From DATGQT01 sp035304085 (lineage in GTDB: Bacteria > Bacteroidota > Rhodothermia > Rhodothermales > Rubricoccaceae): a stretch of 6,072 nucleotides of DNA. The notes beneath the pieces are model-generated. The model saw only the letters and a list, made by a program, of their open reading frames with translations. It was not told the DNA's origin and ran no database searches. Made by a program: the position numbers and the translations under genes. Shown piece by piece: positions 1-5,318 of this stretch (its first letter is position 1; the number at the start of each line of letters is the position of its first letter). The DNA lies in assembly GCA_035304085.1 (NCBI GenBank), contig DATGQT010000063.1, positions 1 to 6,072 on the forward strand. The letters are read 5' to 3'.

Positions 1-486
1 TACGTCGTGGGCAACCTCCCGTACTACATCACGAGCCCCATCCTCTTCGGCCTCGTGGACGCCCGGCCGAGCGTCCGCCGGGCCGTCGTGATGATGCAGC
101 GGGAGGTGGCCGAGCGGATCGTGGCGGCGCCGGGCTCGAAGGCGTACGGCGTCCTCAGCGTGCAGCTCCAGCTCTTCGCCCGTCCTGCGCTGCTCTTCCG
201 CGTCTCCCGCCACGTCTTCCGCCCCAAGCCCGAGGTCGAGAGCGCCGTGGTGGCGCTGGACTTCGATATCGAGGAGCCCGAGGGCGTAGATTCGGCCGCG
301 CTCAGGCGGGTGGTGCGGACGGCGTTCGGGCAGCGGCGGAAGATGCTCCGCAACAGCCTCGCCGCCCTCGGCGCGCCGCGCCCGCTCCCCGAGGCCTTCG
401 CCGCGCGGCGCCCGGAGGCGCTCGCCCCCGCCGAGTTCGTCGTCCTCACGCGCGCGCTCTACGGCGAGGCCGGGGGCGGCGGCTGA
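1..486 (+). CDS. rsmA: 16S rRNA (adenine-N6,N6)-dimethyltransferase RsmA/KsgA, 3' portion
   Basis: This is the C-terminal 161 residues of RsmA; the frame is open through base 1 and the 5' end lies outside the window. RsmA uses S-adenosylmethionine to dimethylate two adjacent adenines in the 3'-terminal hairpin of 16S rRNA, a late step in small-subunit assembly. The visible part begins at the catalytic motif IV (NLPYYIT, residues 5-11 of the fragment), which positions the target adenine. It continues with family blocks MQREVAERI (32-40) and YGVLSVQ, the VFRPKPEVESAVV block, and the C-terminal helical domain with FGQRRKMLRNSL. The SAM-binding Rossmann half is missing, consistent with a usual length of about 260-280 residues. 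The GTG at 7 is an internal codon, not a start. The gene ends 63 bases before mgtE on the same strand, so co-transcription is possible but unproven. Confidence 0.95.
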   Translation, partial: YVVGNLPYYITSPILFGLVDARPSVRRAVVMMQREVAERIVAAPGSKAYGVLSVQLQLFARPALLFRVSRHVFRPKPEVESAVVALDFDIEEPEGVDSAALRRVVRTAFGQRRKMLRNSLAALGAPRPLPEAFAARRPEALAPAEFVVLTRALYGEAGGGG

Positions 487-549
487 GTCCGCCGAAACCG
501 CTGTACCCGCGCCGCCGTTGGCGCCTGCCCCTCCCCAGCCCCTCGCCCC

Positions 550-1980
550 GTGTCCGAGCTGCCGCCCGAGATGACCGCGCCGACGCCGGAGCCGGCGGAG
601 CCGGAGCGCCCGGCGCCGCCGCCCGTCGTGGACGAGGAGCTCGTCGAGAACGTCGAGGTCCTCGTCCACGACGGGCAGGAGGGGATGGTGCTCAACCTCG
701 TCACCGACCTCCACCCCGCCGACCTCGGCAGCCTCCTCAGCCACCTCCCCGTCGAGGCGGCGCAGGCGCTGTTCGGGTGGCTGCCCGAGGACCGCGCCGG
801 CGCCGTCCTCCCCGAGCTCGAGAGCGCCCGCCGCGCCGACCTCCTCCAGGGCGTCCCCGCCCACGAGATCGTCGGCCTCCTCGACCACCTCGACACCGAC
901 GACGCCGTCGACGTCCTCGCCGACGTCGACGAGGACGTCGCGGAGCACGTGCTCCCGCACCTCGAGGACGCCGCCGAGGTCGAGCACCTCATGAGCTACG
1001 GCGAGGACACCGCCGGCGGGCTCATGGAGACGGACTACGTGGCCGTCCCCGCGACGGCCACCGTCGCCGAGGCCACCGAGGCCGTCCGCGCGTGCGCCGA
1101 GAAGGTGGACCCCGTCTACGTCGTCTACGTCCTCGACGAGGACGAGCGGCTGGTGGGCATCGTCCCGCTGACGCGGCTCATCCTCGCCCACGCCGGCACC
1201 CCCATCACGGCCGTGATGGAGGCCGACTTCACGGCGGTCGAGCCGGACCTCGACCAGGAGGAGGTGGCCCGGATCATGCAGCGGTACGACCTCGTGGCGC
1301 TCCCCGTCGTCTCGGCCGGCGGGCGGTTCCTCGGGCGGATCACCATCGACGACATCGTGGACGTGATCCGGGAGGAGGCCGAGGAGGACTTCCAGCGCTC
1401 GGCGGGCCTCTCGGGCGAGGAGGAGATCTCGGCGTCGGTGTTCGCGATCTCGCGGGGGCGGATCGTGTGGCTATTGGTCGGGCTCGTCGGCGCCTCGTTC
1501 TCCGGCCTCGTCATCCGGGGGTTCGAGGGGGCGCTCGAGGCGGCCACCGTCCTCGCCATGTTCATCCCCATCGTGATGGCGATGGCGGGCAACGCCGGCA
1601 TCCAGTCGTCGGCCATCGCCGTGCAGGGGCTCGCCTCGGGCGACCTCTGGACGAGCGACGTGGTGCCGCGGCTCGGGAAGGAGCTGGCCGTGGCGCTGCT
1701 CAACGGGGCCATCCTCGCCGTCGTCCTCGGCGCCATCGTCGTCGGGATGTCGTACACGGGCGTCCTCGGCGACGCCGACGCCCTCCACCTCGCCGCCACC
1801 GCCGGCCTCTCGCTCCTCATCGTCATCGTCATCGCCACCGTCCTCGGGGCGACGGTCCCGCTCCTGCTCCACCGCGTCGGCATCGACCCCGCCCTCGCCA
1901 TGGGGCCGTTCATCACCGTCTCCAACGACATCCTCGGGCTGACGGTGTTCTTCCTCATCGCCACCCTGCTCTACCTCTGA
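550..1980 (+). CDS. mgtE: MgtE-family magnesium transporter/channel
   Basis: This encodes a 476-residue inner-membrane Mg2+ transporter of the MgtE (SLC41-like) family, near the usual 450 residues. Residues 1-27 are a Pro/Glu-rich tail. The acidic helical MgtE_N domain spans about 30-140 and includes HPAD (55-58). A pair of CBS domains follows (about 145-275, entered through DTAGGLM at 153-159); in characterised homologues the N and CBS domains bind Mg2+ and close the pore when cytosolic Mg2+ is high. The membrane domain (about 300-476) has five hydrophobic segments, with GNAGIQSS (347-354) and the late conserved Asp460 in SNDILG, matching the pore signature and the Mg2+-coordinating Asp of the family. 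I chose GTG at 550; an in-frame ATG at 571 (Met8) is a realistic alternative. Neither has a Shine-Dalgarno sequence, and the leader is C-rich. All key family residues that I can recognise are intact. Confidence 0.95.
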   Translation: MSELPPEMTAPTPEPAEPERPAPPPVVDEELVENVEVLVHDGQEGMVLNLVTDLHPADLGSLLSHLPVEAAQALFGWLPEDRAGAVLPELESARRADLLQGVPAHEIVGLLDHLDTDDAVDVLADVDEDVAEHVLPHLEDAAEVEHLMSYGEDTAGGLMETDYVAVPATATVAEATEAVRACAEKVDPVYVVYVLDEDERLVGIVPLTRLILAHAGTPITAVMEADFTAVEPDLDQEEVARIMQRYDLVALPVVSAGGRFLGRITIDDIVDVIREEAEEDFQRSAGLSGEEEISASVFAISRGRIVWLLVGLVGASFSGLVIRGFEGALEAATVLAMFIPIVMAMAGNAGIQSSAIAVQGLASGDLWTSDVVPRLGKELAVALLNGAILAVVLGAIVVGMSYTGVLGDADALHLAATAGLSLLIVIVIATVLGATVPLLLHRVGIDPALAMGPFITVSNDILGLTVFFLIATLLYL

Positions 1981-1985
1981 AGTTT

Positions 1986-2031
1986 GGAGTTGGGAGTTCT
2001 CCAACCCCAAACCCCAAACCCCCAACTCCCC
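1986..2031. repeat. Intergenic inverted repeat with a C4A3 tract (minus-strand G-quadruplex potential)
   Basis: This fills nearly all of the 51-base gap between mgtE and the next gene. GGAGTTGGG (1986-1994) is the exact reverse complement of CCCAACTCC (2021-2029), giving a 9-bp stem. Between and across the right arm are four C-runs of at least four bases: 2005-2008, 2012-2015, 2019-2023 and 2028-2031. Their spacers are AAA, AAA and AACT. The minus strand therefore reads as four G4/G5 runs with 3-4 base loops, a canonical intramolecular G-quadruplex pattern, and the plus strand could form an i-motif. The region is clearly less GC-rich than the genes on either side. Its role is unknown: it could be a dispersed intergenic repeat, an mRNA hairpin after mgtE, or a structure that affects initiation at the adjacent TTG. 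There is no T-run, so a classical terminator is unlikely. Confidence 0.7.
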
Positions 2032-2598
2032 TTGTCCACCATCGCCGTCGCGCAGAAGAACGGGGCCGCCGTCATGGTGGCCGACGCGCTCACCACCTTC
2101 GACGAGCTCAAGCTCCCGCCCGAGCTCGACGCCCAGCCCGACAAGATCTTCCGCATCGGCGAGGCGGCCGTCGGCGTCGTCGGGTTCACGGCGCACGCGC
2201 AGGTGCTCGAGAACCTGCTGAAGACCGTCGAGGCGCCGGACTTCTCCAGCCGGGAGGCCATCTTCGAGCTGTTCCGGGACCTCCACCCGATCCTGAAGGA
2301 GGAGTACTTCCTGAGGCCGGAGGCGGAGGAGGGGGACCCGTACGAGTCGAGCCAGATGGCGCTGCTCATCGCGAGCCCGCAGGGGCTCTTCGGGGTGTAC
2401 GACTTCCGGGAGGTCCACCAGTACACGCGCTACTGGGCGATGGGCTCGGGCGCCGGCTACGCGCTGGGGGCGATGTTCGCGGCGTGGGAGCACGCGGCGA
2501 CGGCGCGCGAGGTGGCCGAGATCGGCGTGCGCGCCGGCTGCGCCTTCGACCGGGGCTCGGGCCTCCCGCTCCAGACCGTCGAGATCGCGCTGGGCTGA
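2032..2598 (+). CDS. HslV/proteasome-like N-terminal-nucleophile hydrolase
   Basis: This 188-residue protein matches the proteasome beta/HslV fold. The N-terminus MSTIAVAQKNG aligns with the HslV start MTTIVSVRRNG. Counting from residue 1 after Met removal, Asp17 (VAD) sits where HslV has its active-site Asp. Lys37 (KIFRIG) corresponds to catalytic Lys33 of HslV, displaced by a 4-residue insertion. MGSGAGYA (137-144 with Met) matches the IGSGGPYA block. The nucleophile position holds Ser instead of the usual Thr; B. subtilis ClpQ/CodW is a known Ser-type relative. I chose TTG at 2032 because it places the nucleophile right after Met. A TTG at 1984 would translate the repeat and is unlikely. 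The protein is somewhat longer than HslV (about 175 residues), with the extra length around 68-108. No hslU unfoldase gene is in the window, so the partner and substrate are unknown. It may be one of the stand-alone proteasome-like hydrolases and not true HslV. Confidence 0.75.
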   Translation: MSTIAVAQKNGAAVMVADALTTFDELKLPPELDAQPDKIFRIGEAAVGVVGFTAHAQVLENLLKTVEAPDFSSREAIFELFRDLHPILKEEYFLRPEAEEGDPYESSQMALLIASPQGLFGVYDFREVHQYTRYWAMGSGAGYALGAMFAAWEHAATAREVAEIGVRAGCAFDRGSGLPLQTVEIALG

Positions 2599-2665
2599 TG
2601 CGGGTCGCGTGCCCCGATGCTCCGGCACGGAACGCGCAATGCGGAACACGCGGCCTTCCTGCCCT
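2599..2665. other. Intergenic region between converging genes, with a weak hairpin and repeated words
   Basis: The rightward HslV-like gene and the leftward thioesterase gene end here, tail to tail. CGTGCC (2608-2613) pairs with GGCACG (2624-2629), a 6-bp stem with a 10-base loop. There is no T-run on either side, so it is at best a weak terminator or transcript-end structure. It is followed by two near-copies of CGGAAC followed by CGCG or ACGCG (starting at 2628 and 2642), with TGCGGAA in the second. That word reappears upstream of ccmB at 6023-6029. I see no gene in this stretch. Confidence 0.4.
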
Positions 2666-3106
2666 TCATCCCGGCTGGAGGACCTGGCAGACGGCCCGTG
2701 CGAGGGCCACGGTCTTGCCCGCGCCGTTGGTGACGCGGGCGTCGAAGACGAGGCGGCGCCCGGCGCGCTCGACGAGCCAGGCCTCGACCTCGATGGCGGC
2801 GTCCTCGGCGGTGACGGGGCGGAGGTAGGTCGTCGTCAGCTCCGTCGTCGCGCTGGGCGGGGCGACGAGGTAGGACAGCGGCCCGATGGTGTTGTCGACG
2901 GCCATCGTGATCGCGCCGCCCTGGAGGTGGCCCATCGGGTTCTGGAACCGCTCCAGGACGGGGAAGCGGACGCGGAGGCGGGCGGCGTCGGCGTCGAAGG
3001 CGAGGAAGGCGCCCTCCATCGCCTCGAAGACGGGCGGGGGGAGGCGGAGGCCGGCGGCGCCCGCGGCCTCCATCCGCTCGCGGAGGGCGTCGGGGAAGGT
3101 GCTCAC
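2666..3106 (-). CDS. Hotdog-fold thioesterase (PaaI/4HBT-like)
   Basis: This encodes a 146-residue soluble protein of the hotdog acyl-CoA thioesterase superfamily. The key block NPMGHLQGGAITMAVDN (56-72) corresponds to the NxxGxxHGGxxxxxxD signature of PaaI-type enzymes. Gly-Gly 63-64 starts the long central helix that polarises the thioester, and Asp71 is a plausible catalytic acid. The usual HGG is here H-L-Q-G-G, a two-residue variation. Downstream strands ELTTTYLRP, IEVEAWLVERAGRRLVFDARVTN and KTVALARAVCQVL follow the normal hotdog order. Substrate cannot be read from the sequence; medium or aromatic acyl-CoA is typical of the family. The start GTG (3106-3104) overlaps the TGA of the upstream DUF1499 gene as GTGA, which points to translational coupling. 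Several in-frame codons upstream are open, but the conserved domain and this overlap favour the GTG. An alternative start is Met12. Confidence 0.8.
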   Translation of the reverse strand: MSTFPDALRERMEAAGAAGLRLPPPVFEAMEGAFLAFDADAARLRVRFPVLERFQNPMGHLQGGAITMAVDNTIGPLSYLVAPPSATTELTTTYLRPVTAEDAAIEVEAWLVERAGRRLVFDARVTNGAGKTVALARAVCQVLQPG

Positions 3107-3576
3107 GCGCCCTGGAGGTGGTAGCCGGCGGCGTCGAAGAGGGCCTCGGCGCGGCGGCGGTTGACGCCGAGGTCCCACCAGCCCCGGCTGCGGGTGGTGC
3201 TGCGGACGTGCGCGACGCTGCCGAGCTCGTCGCCGTGGACGACGACGCGGAGGTCGTCCTTGAACGGGCCGACGGCGTAGACGGCGTCGAACGAGAGGCC
3301 GTCCTTGCGGAGGGAGACGAGGCGGCCGGTGAGGAAGCCGGGGTTGCTGCGGGCGGCGCGCTCGAGGGCGGCGTAGACGTCGGCAGCGGGGAGGCCGAAC
3401 GAGCGCGTGGCACGGTAGCAGTTGCGCGCGCCGTCGGGGCAGGGGGGCAGCGGGTTCGAGGCGGGCGTGCCCTGCTCGTGCGAGGAGATCCGGCGGCCGA
3501 CGGCGGCGCCCGCCGCGGCGACGCCCGCGAGGGCGCCGAGGCCGACGAGGAGCTTGCGGAGGGGGGAAGCGGGCAT
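3103..3576 (-). CDS. DUF1499 family membrane-anchored protein
   Basis: This 157-residue protein has a basic N-terminus followed by one hydrophobic segment (about 7-27, Ala/Gly/Val-rich) that reads as a signal anchor or uncleaved signal peptide. The remaining domain would then be periplasmic. It matches DUF1499: LPPCPDGARNCY (43-54) carries the two conserved cysteines (46 and 53). A central region follows, with FDAVYAVGPFKDDLRVVV. The C-terminal hallmark HVRSTTRSRGWWDLGVNRRRAEALF is the family's VRSxSRxGxxDxGxNrxR block. The biochemical function of the family is not established. It is the first gene of a two-gene unit with the thioesterase (GTGA overlap). The gene begins at ATG 3576, 64 bases beyond the distal end of the ccmE terminator-like hairpin (3641), with no Shine-Dalgarno and a C/T-rich leader. 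I found no convincing promoter in that gap, so read-through from ccm remains possible. Confidence 0.8.
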   Translation of the reverse strand: MPASPLRKLLVGLGALAGVAAAGAAVGRRISSHEQGTPASNPLPPCPDGARNCYRATRSFGLPAADVYAALERAARSNPGFLTGRLVSLRKDGLSFDAVYAVGPFKDDLRVVVHGDELGSVAHVRSTTRSRGWWDLGVNRRRAEALFDAAGYHLQGA

Positions 3577-3640
3577 GGGAAGGGCGGGGGAGAGGGGACG
3601 GGGTGCGTTCGCCCGAGCGGGCGGATCGGTTCCGGCGGGG

Positions 3641-3681
3641 CCGAAAACGGCGCGAGCGCCCCGGCAGGCAGGGCGCTCGCG
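3641..3681 (-). terminator. Intrinsic terminator-like hairpin after ccmE
   Basis: Positions 3651-3661 and 3671-3681 are perfectly complementary: an 11-bp, very GC-rich stem with a 9-base loop. It starts 21 bases past the ccmE stop codon. On the minus strand the stem is followed by CCGTTTTCGG (3650-3641), so a run of four T starts three bases after the stem. The strong stem and short T-run fit a Rho-independent terminator in a high-GC genome, although the T-run is short. It would separate ccmBCDE from the DUF1499-thioesterase pair. Confidence 0.6.
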
Positions 3682-3702
3682 GAAAGGTGGAGTCGGAGCA
3701 GG

Positions 3703-4116
3703 CTACTCCAGCGAGGCCGGCTGCGTGGTGCCCGCCATGCCCTCGAGCCCGCGCTCGTCGTTGTACTTCGACGGGCACTTCACGAGGATGTGCTCGGCCA
3801 CGAACACGTCCCCCTCCATGCGCCCGTTGACGACGACCTGCTCGGCGTCCTCGAAGTTGGCCGGCTTCGGGTTGGGGTAGACGACCTGGCGGACGACGCC
3901 CCCCCCGTCCGCCATCCAGAACGAGAAGCGGTTGGCGGCGGGGTCGTAGGTCGTCGGGCGGTCCTCGAGCCAGGTGCCGACGACGTGGGCCGTCCGGCCG
4001 CTCGCGGCGGCCTGCGTGAAGTCCTCGTACCCGGCCACCTGCTCGCCGAAGCTGCTCACGACGAGGAACCCGAAGACGGCGAGGAGGCCGAAGCCGAAGA
4101 GGGTTTTGGTGCGCAT
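3703..4116 (-). CDS. ccmE: Cytochrome c maturation heme chaperone CcmE, CxxxY type
   Basis: CcmE is a periplasmic heme chaperone anchored in the inner membrane. It receives heme from CcmC and passes it to the CcmF heme lyase. This 137-residue protein has one N-terminal membrane segment (about 5-22) and then an OB-fold-like beta domain: AHVVGTWLEDRP, FSFWMADGG, VVRQVVYPNPKPANFEDAEQVVVNGRMEGDVFVAEHILVKCPSKY. The position that holds the heme-binding His in the common type (HxxxY) is Cys114 here (codon at 3777-3775, TGC), with Tyr118 (codon 3765-3763) preserved. CxxxY forms are known from some deltaproteobacteria and archaea with reduced Ccm systems. The tail after Tyr118 is short and non-conserved. 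The start is ATG 4116, five bases after the ccmD stop, so it is very likely in the same operon. Domain identity is secure from the beta-rich core, the C-terminal motif and the gene order. Confidence 0.9.
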   Translation of the reverse strand: MRTKTLFGFGLLAVFGFLVVSSFGEQVAGYEDFTQAAASGRTAHVVGTWLEDRPTTYDPAANRFSFWMADGGGVVRQVVYPNPKPANFEDAEQVVVNGRMEGDVFVAEHILVKCPSKYNDERGLEGMAGTTQPASLE

Positions 4117-4121
4117 GGCGG

Positions 4122-4349
4122 TCAGGAGCGGAGGTCGCGCTCGATGCGGGCGAGGCGGCGGTCGGTGCGGAACATCAGGAGGAGGAGCCCGAGCCAGATC
4201 ACGAGGACGACGGCGAGGACGACGGGGAGCTTGTCCTCCTGGAGCATCACCCGCTCGATCCCGCGCGGCGGCTGGGTCGTGAGGGCCTGCGCGGCCTCGG
4301 GGTCGAGCAGTGCGATGGTCGTGTCCTGCGCGTCGGGGGCGGGCTGCAT
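4122..4349 (-). CDS. ccmD: CcmD-like small membrane protein
   Basis: This 75-residue protein sits between ccmC and ccmE, the normal ccmD position. It has a single membrane helix (about 41-60, ending VIWLGLLLLMF) followed by a basic, helix-prone tail RTDRRLARIERDL, the typical CcmD layout. CcmD is a small component of the CcmABCD complex that helps holo-CcmE leave CcmC. The 34 residues before Met35 are longer than in most CcmD proteins (often 45-65 residues in total) and not recognisable; a start at Met35 would give 41 residues. ATG 4349 is preferred because codon use stays consistent and the frame is clean. Identity rests mainly on position and topology because the family is poorly conserved. 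Confidence 0.7.
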   Translation of the reverse strand: MQPAPDAQDTTIALLDPEAAQALTTQPPRGIERVMLQEDKLPVVLAVVLVIWLGLLLLMFRTDRRLARIERDLRS

Positions 4350-4354
4350 CGGGG

Positions 4355-4362
4355 CAAGAATA
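4355..4362 (-). promoter_or_regulatory. Possible Bacteroidota-type -7 element before ccmD
   Basis: On the minus strand these bases read TATTCTTG, a 7/8 match to the Bacteroidota -7 consensus TAnnTTTG. They end five bases before the ccmD ATG. No clear -33 partner was found at the expected distance. If functional, the transcript would be leaderless or nearly so. It lies in the 64-base ccmC-ccmD gap, one of the few AT-rich spots in the window. Chance occurrence is quite possible. Confidence 0.15.
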
Positions 4363-4413
4363 ACGCCTGGCGGCGCGGAAAGCTCAGGGGAGCGGGGTTT
4401 TCACGGCGGTGCG

Positions 4414-5172
4414 TCAGGCGAGGGCGGCCTCCCCGCTGGAGCGGGGCAGGCTGTGGCGCGCCTCGGCGAGCAGCTCGGCCCGCCGCATCCGCACCCGCGC
4501 CGTGTACACCCACCCGAACAGGAGGAAGAAGCCGACGACGGCCGCGTAGAACACCCACCGCATCTCCGGCGCGATGTCCATCTCGCTGAAGGCGGGGTTC
4601 CCTTCAGCGCCGGGGTGGAGGCTCTCCATCCGGCGCGGCAGGACGTAGGTCAGGAACGGGAGGGTGAGCGTGGCGAAGAGCGCGTAGACGGCTGCGAGCC
4701 GGCCGCGCCGCCGCTCGTCGTCGAGGGCGCCGCGGAGGACGAAGTAGGCTCCGCAGATGAGCAACTGCACGGCCACCATCACCTGCCGCGGGTCCGAGTT
4801 CCACCAGATGTCGGTCCCGACGTACCACGTGAACCGCGCCCAGATCGTCCCGGTGACGATGCCGAAGACCCCGAAGGCGAACGCCACGAGCGCAGCCTGC
4901 TCGGCCTTCACGTCGTGGACGCGCCGGCCCGTCTGGAGGTGGCGGAGCGAGTGGAACGCGGCTATGAGCCACCCGAAGAGGAGGGTGAACCACATCGGGA
5001 CGTGGAAATACAGGTTCCGCGCCGAGTGCTCCAGGATGGGCAGGTTCGAGATCCTCCCGAGGAGGCCGAAGCACAGCGCCGCCGTCACCCACACCACCGT
5101 GACGACGCGGTAGAGGGTGAAGGGCGCGCCGTAGCGCGGGATCGGAAGGGCGTCGCGGTCGGGGGGCGCCAT
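4414..5172 (-). CDS. ccmC: Heme export/handling protein CcmC
   Basis: CcmC is an inner-membrane protein that binds heme on its periplasmic side and attaches it to CcmE. The 252 residues contain six hydrophobic segments (about 21-41, 58-76, 91-111, 131-147, 157-179 and 207-227), as expected. Both axial heme-ligand histidines are present: His57 in LYFHVP and His186 in ESLHPG. The tryptophan-rich loop between them begins TGTIWARFTW (107-116) and continues YVGTDIWWNSDPRQ (117-130). The common core is WGxWWxWDxR, so this copy has extra residues and Asn-Ser before Asp-Pro-Arg. The start is ATG 5172 with a C-rich leader. The last 25 residues or so after the sixth helix are a basic cytoplasmic tail that I do not recognise. 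It lies 146 bases after ccmB and 64 bases before ccmD on the same strand, so a shared transcript is likely. Confidence 0.92.
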   Translation of the reverse strand: MAPPDRDALPIPRYGAPFTLYRVVTVVWVTAALCFGLLGRISNLPILEHSARNLYFHVPMWFTLLFGWLIAAFHSLRHLQTGRRVHDVKAEQAALVAFAFGVFGIVTGTIWARFTWYVGTDIWWNSDPRQVMVAVQLLICGAYFVLRGALDDERRRGRLAAVYALFATLTLPFLTYVLPRRMESLHPGAEGNPAFSEMDIAPEMRWVFYAAVVGFFLLFGWVYTARVRMRRAELLAEARHSLPRSSGEAALA

Positions 5173-5268
5173 CGTGCGGGGTGGGAGGGCCGGCTGCTAA
5201 CCGCTGGGGGCCTGTCAAGATTCGCGCCGGGACCGCGTGCGACCGTGAAACGGCCGGGAAGCGCGCGT

Positions 5269-5296
5269 CTGCGCAGCCGCTGCGCACGCTGCGCAG
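5269..5296. repeat. Triple CTGCGCA repeat forming a hairpin in the ccmB-ccmC gap
   Basis: CTGCGCAG occurs at 5269-5276 and 5289-5296, with CTGCGCAC at 5280-5287 between them. Because CTGCGCAG is itself palindromic, the outer copies pair (5269-5277 with 5288-5296), giving a 9-bp stem with a 10-base loop. Immediately beside it is another perfect palindrome, GACCGCGGTC (5297-5306). The whole sits in the 146-base gap between ccmB and ccmC, just past the ccmB stop. There is no T-run on the minus strand, so it is not a classical terminator. It could be an mRNA processing or stability structure, a partial attenuator, or a protein-binding site. The rest of the gap (5173-5268) holds no gene that I can see. 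Confidence 0.5.
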
Positions 5297-5318
5297 GACC
5301 GCGGTCGGCCGTCCGCAA

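Noticed and set aside
509..524. Small hairpin GCGCC/GGCGC between rsmA and mgtE
   Set aside because: Only 5 bp with no T-run; such stems are common by chance at this GC content.
890..945. Repeated GACGTC/GTCGAC words inside mgtE
   Set aside because: They encode alternating Asp and Val residues in the acidic MgtE_N domain with GC-biased codons, so coding constraint explains them.
1984..2031. Upstream TTG start for the HslV-like gene, adding 16 residues
   Set aside because: The extra residues would be encoded by the inverted repeat and would displace the N-terminal nucleophile; the TTG at 2032 fits the family.
777..2828. A 683-codon open frame on the plus strand overlapping mgtE and the HslV-like gene
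   Set aside because: The product is almost entirely Arg, Pro, Gly and His, the typical shadow of a GC-rich gene read in the wrong frame.
3610..3623. CGCCCG/CGGGCG palindrome upstream of the DUF1499 gene
   Set aside because: A 6-base arm with a 2-base centre is expected by chance in GC-rich sequence, and no promoter elements accompany it.
5213..5218. TTGACA on the minus strand upstream of ccmC, resembling a sigma70 -35 box
   Set aside because: No acceptable -10 box lies 16-18 bases downstream; the nearest AT-rich hexamer (TTAGCA) is only 12 bases away.
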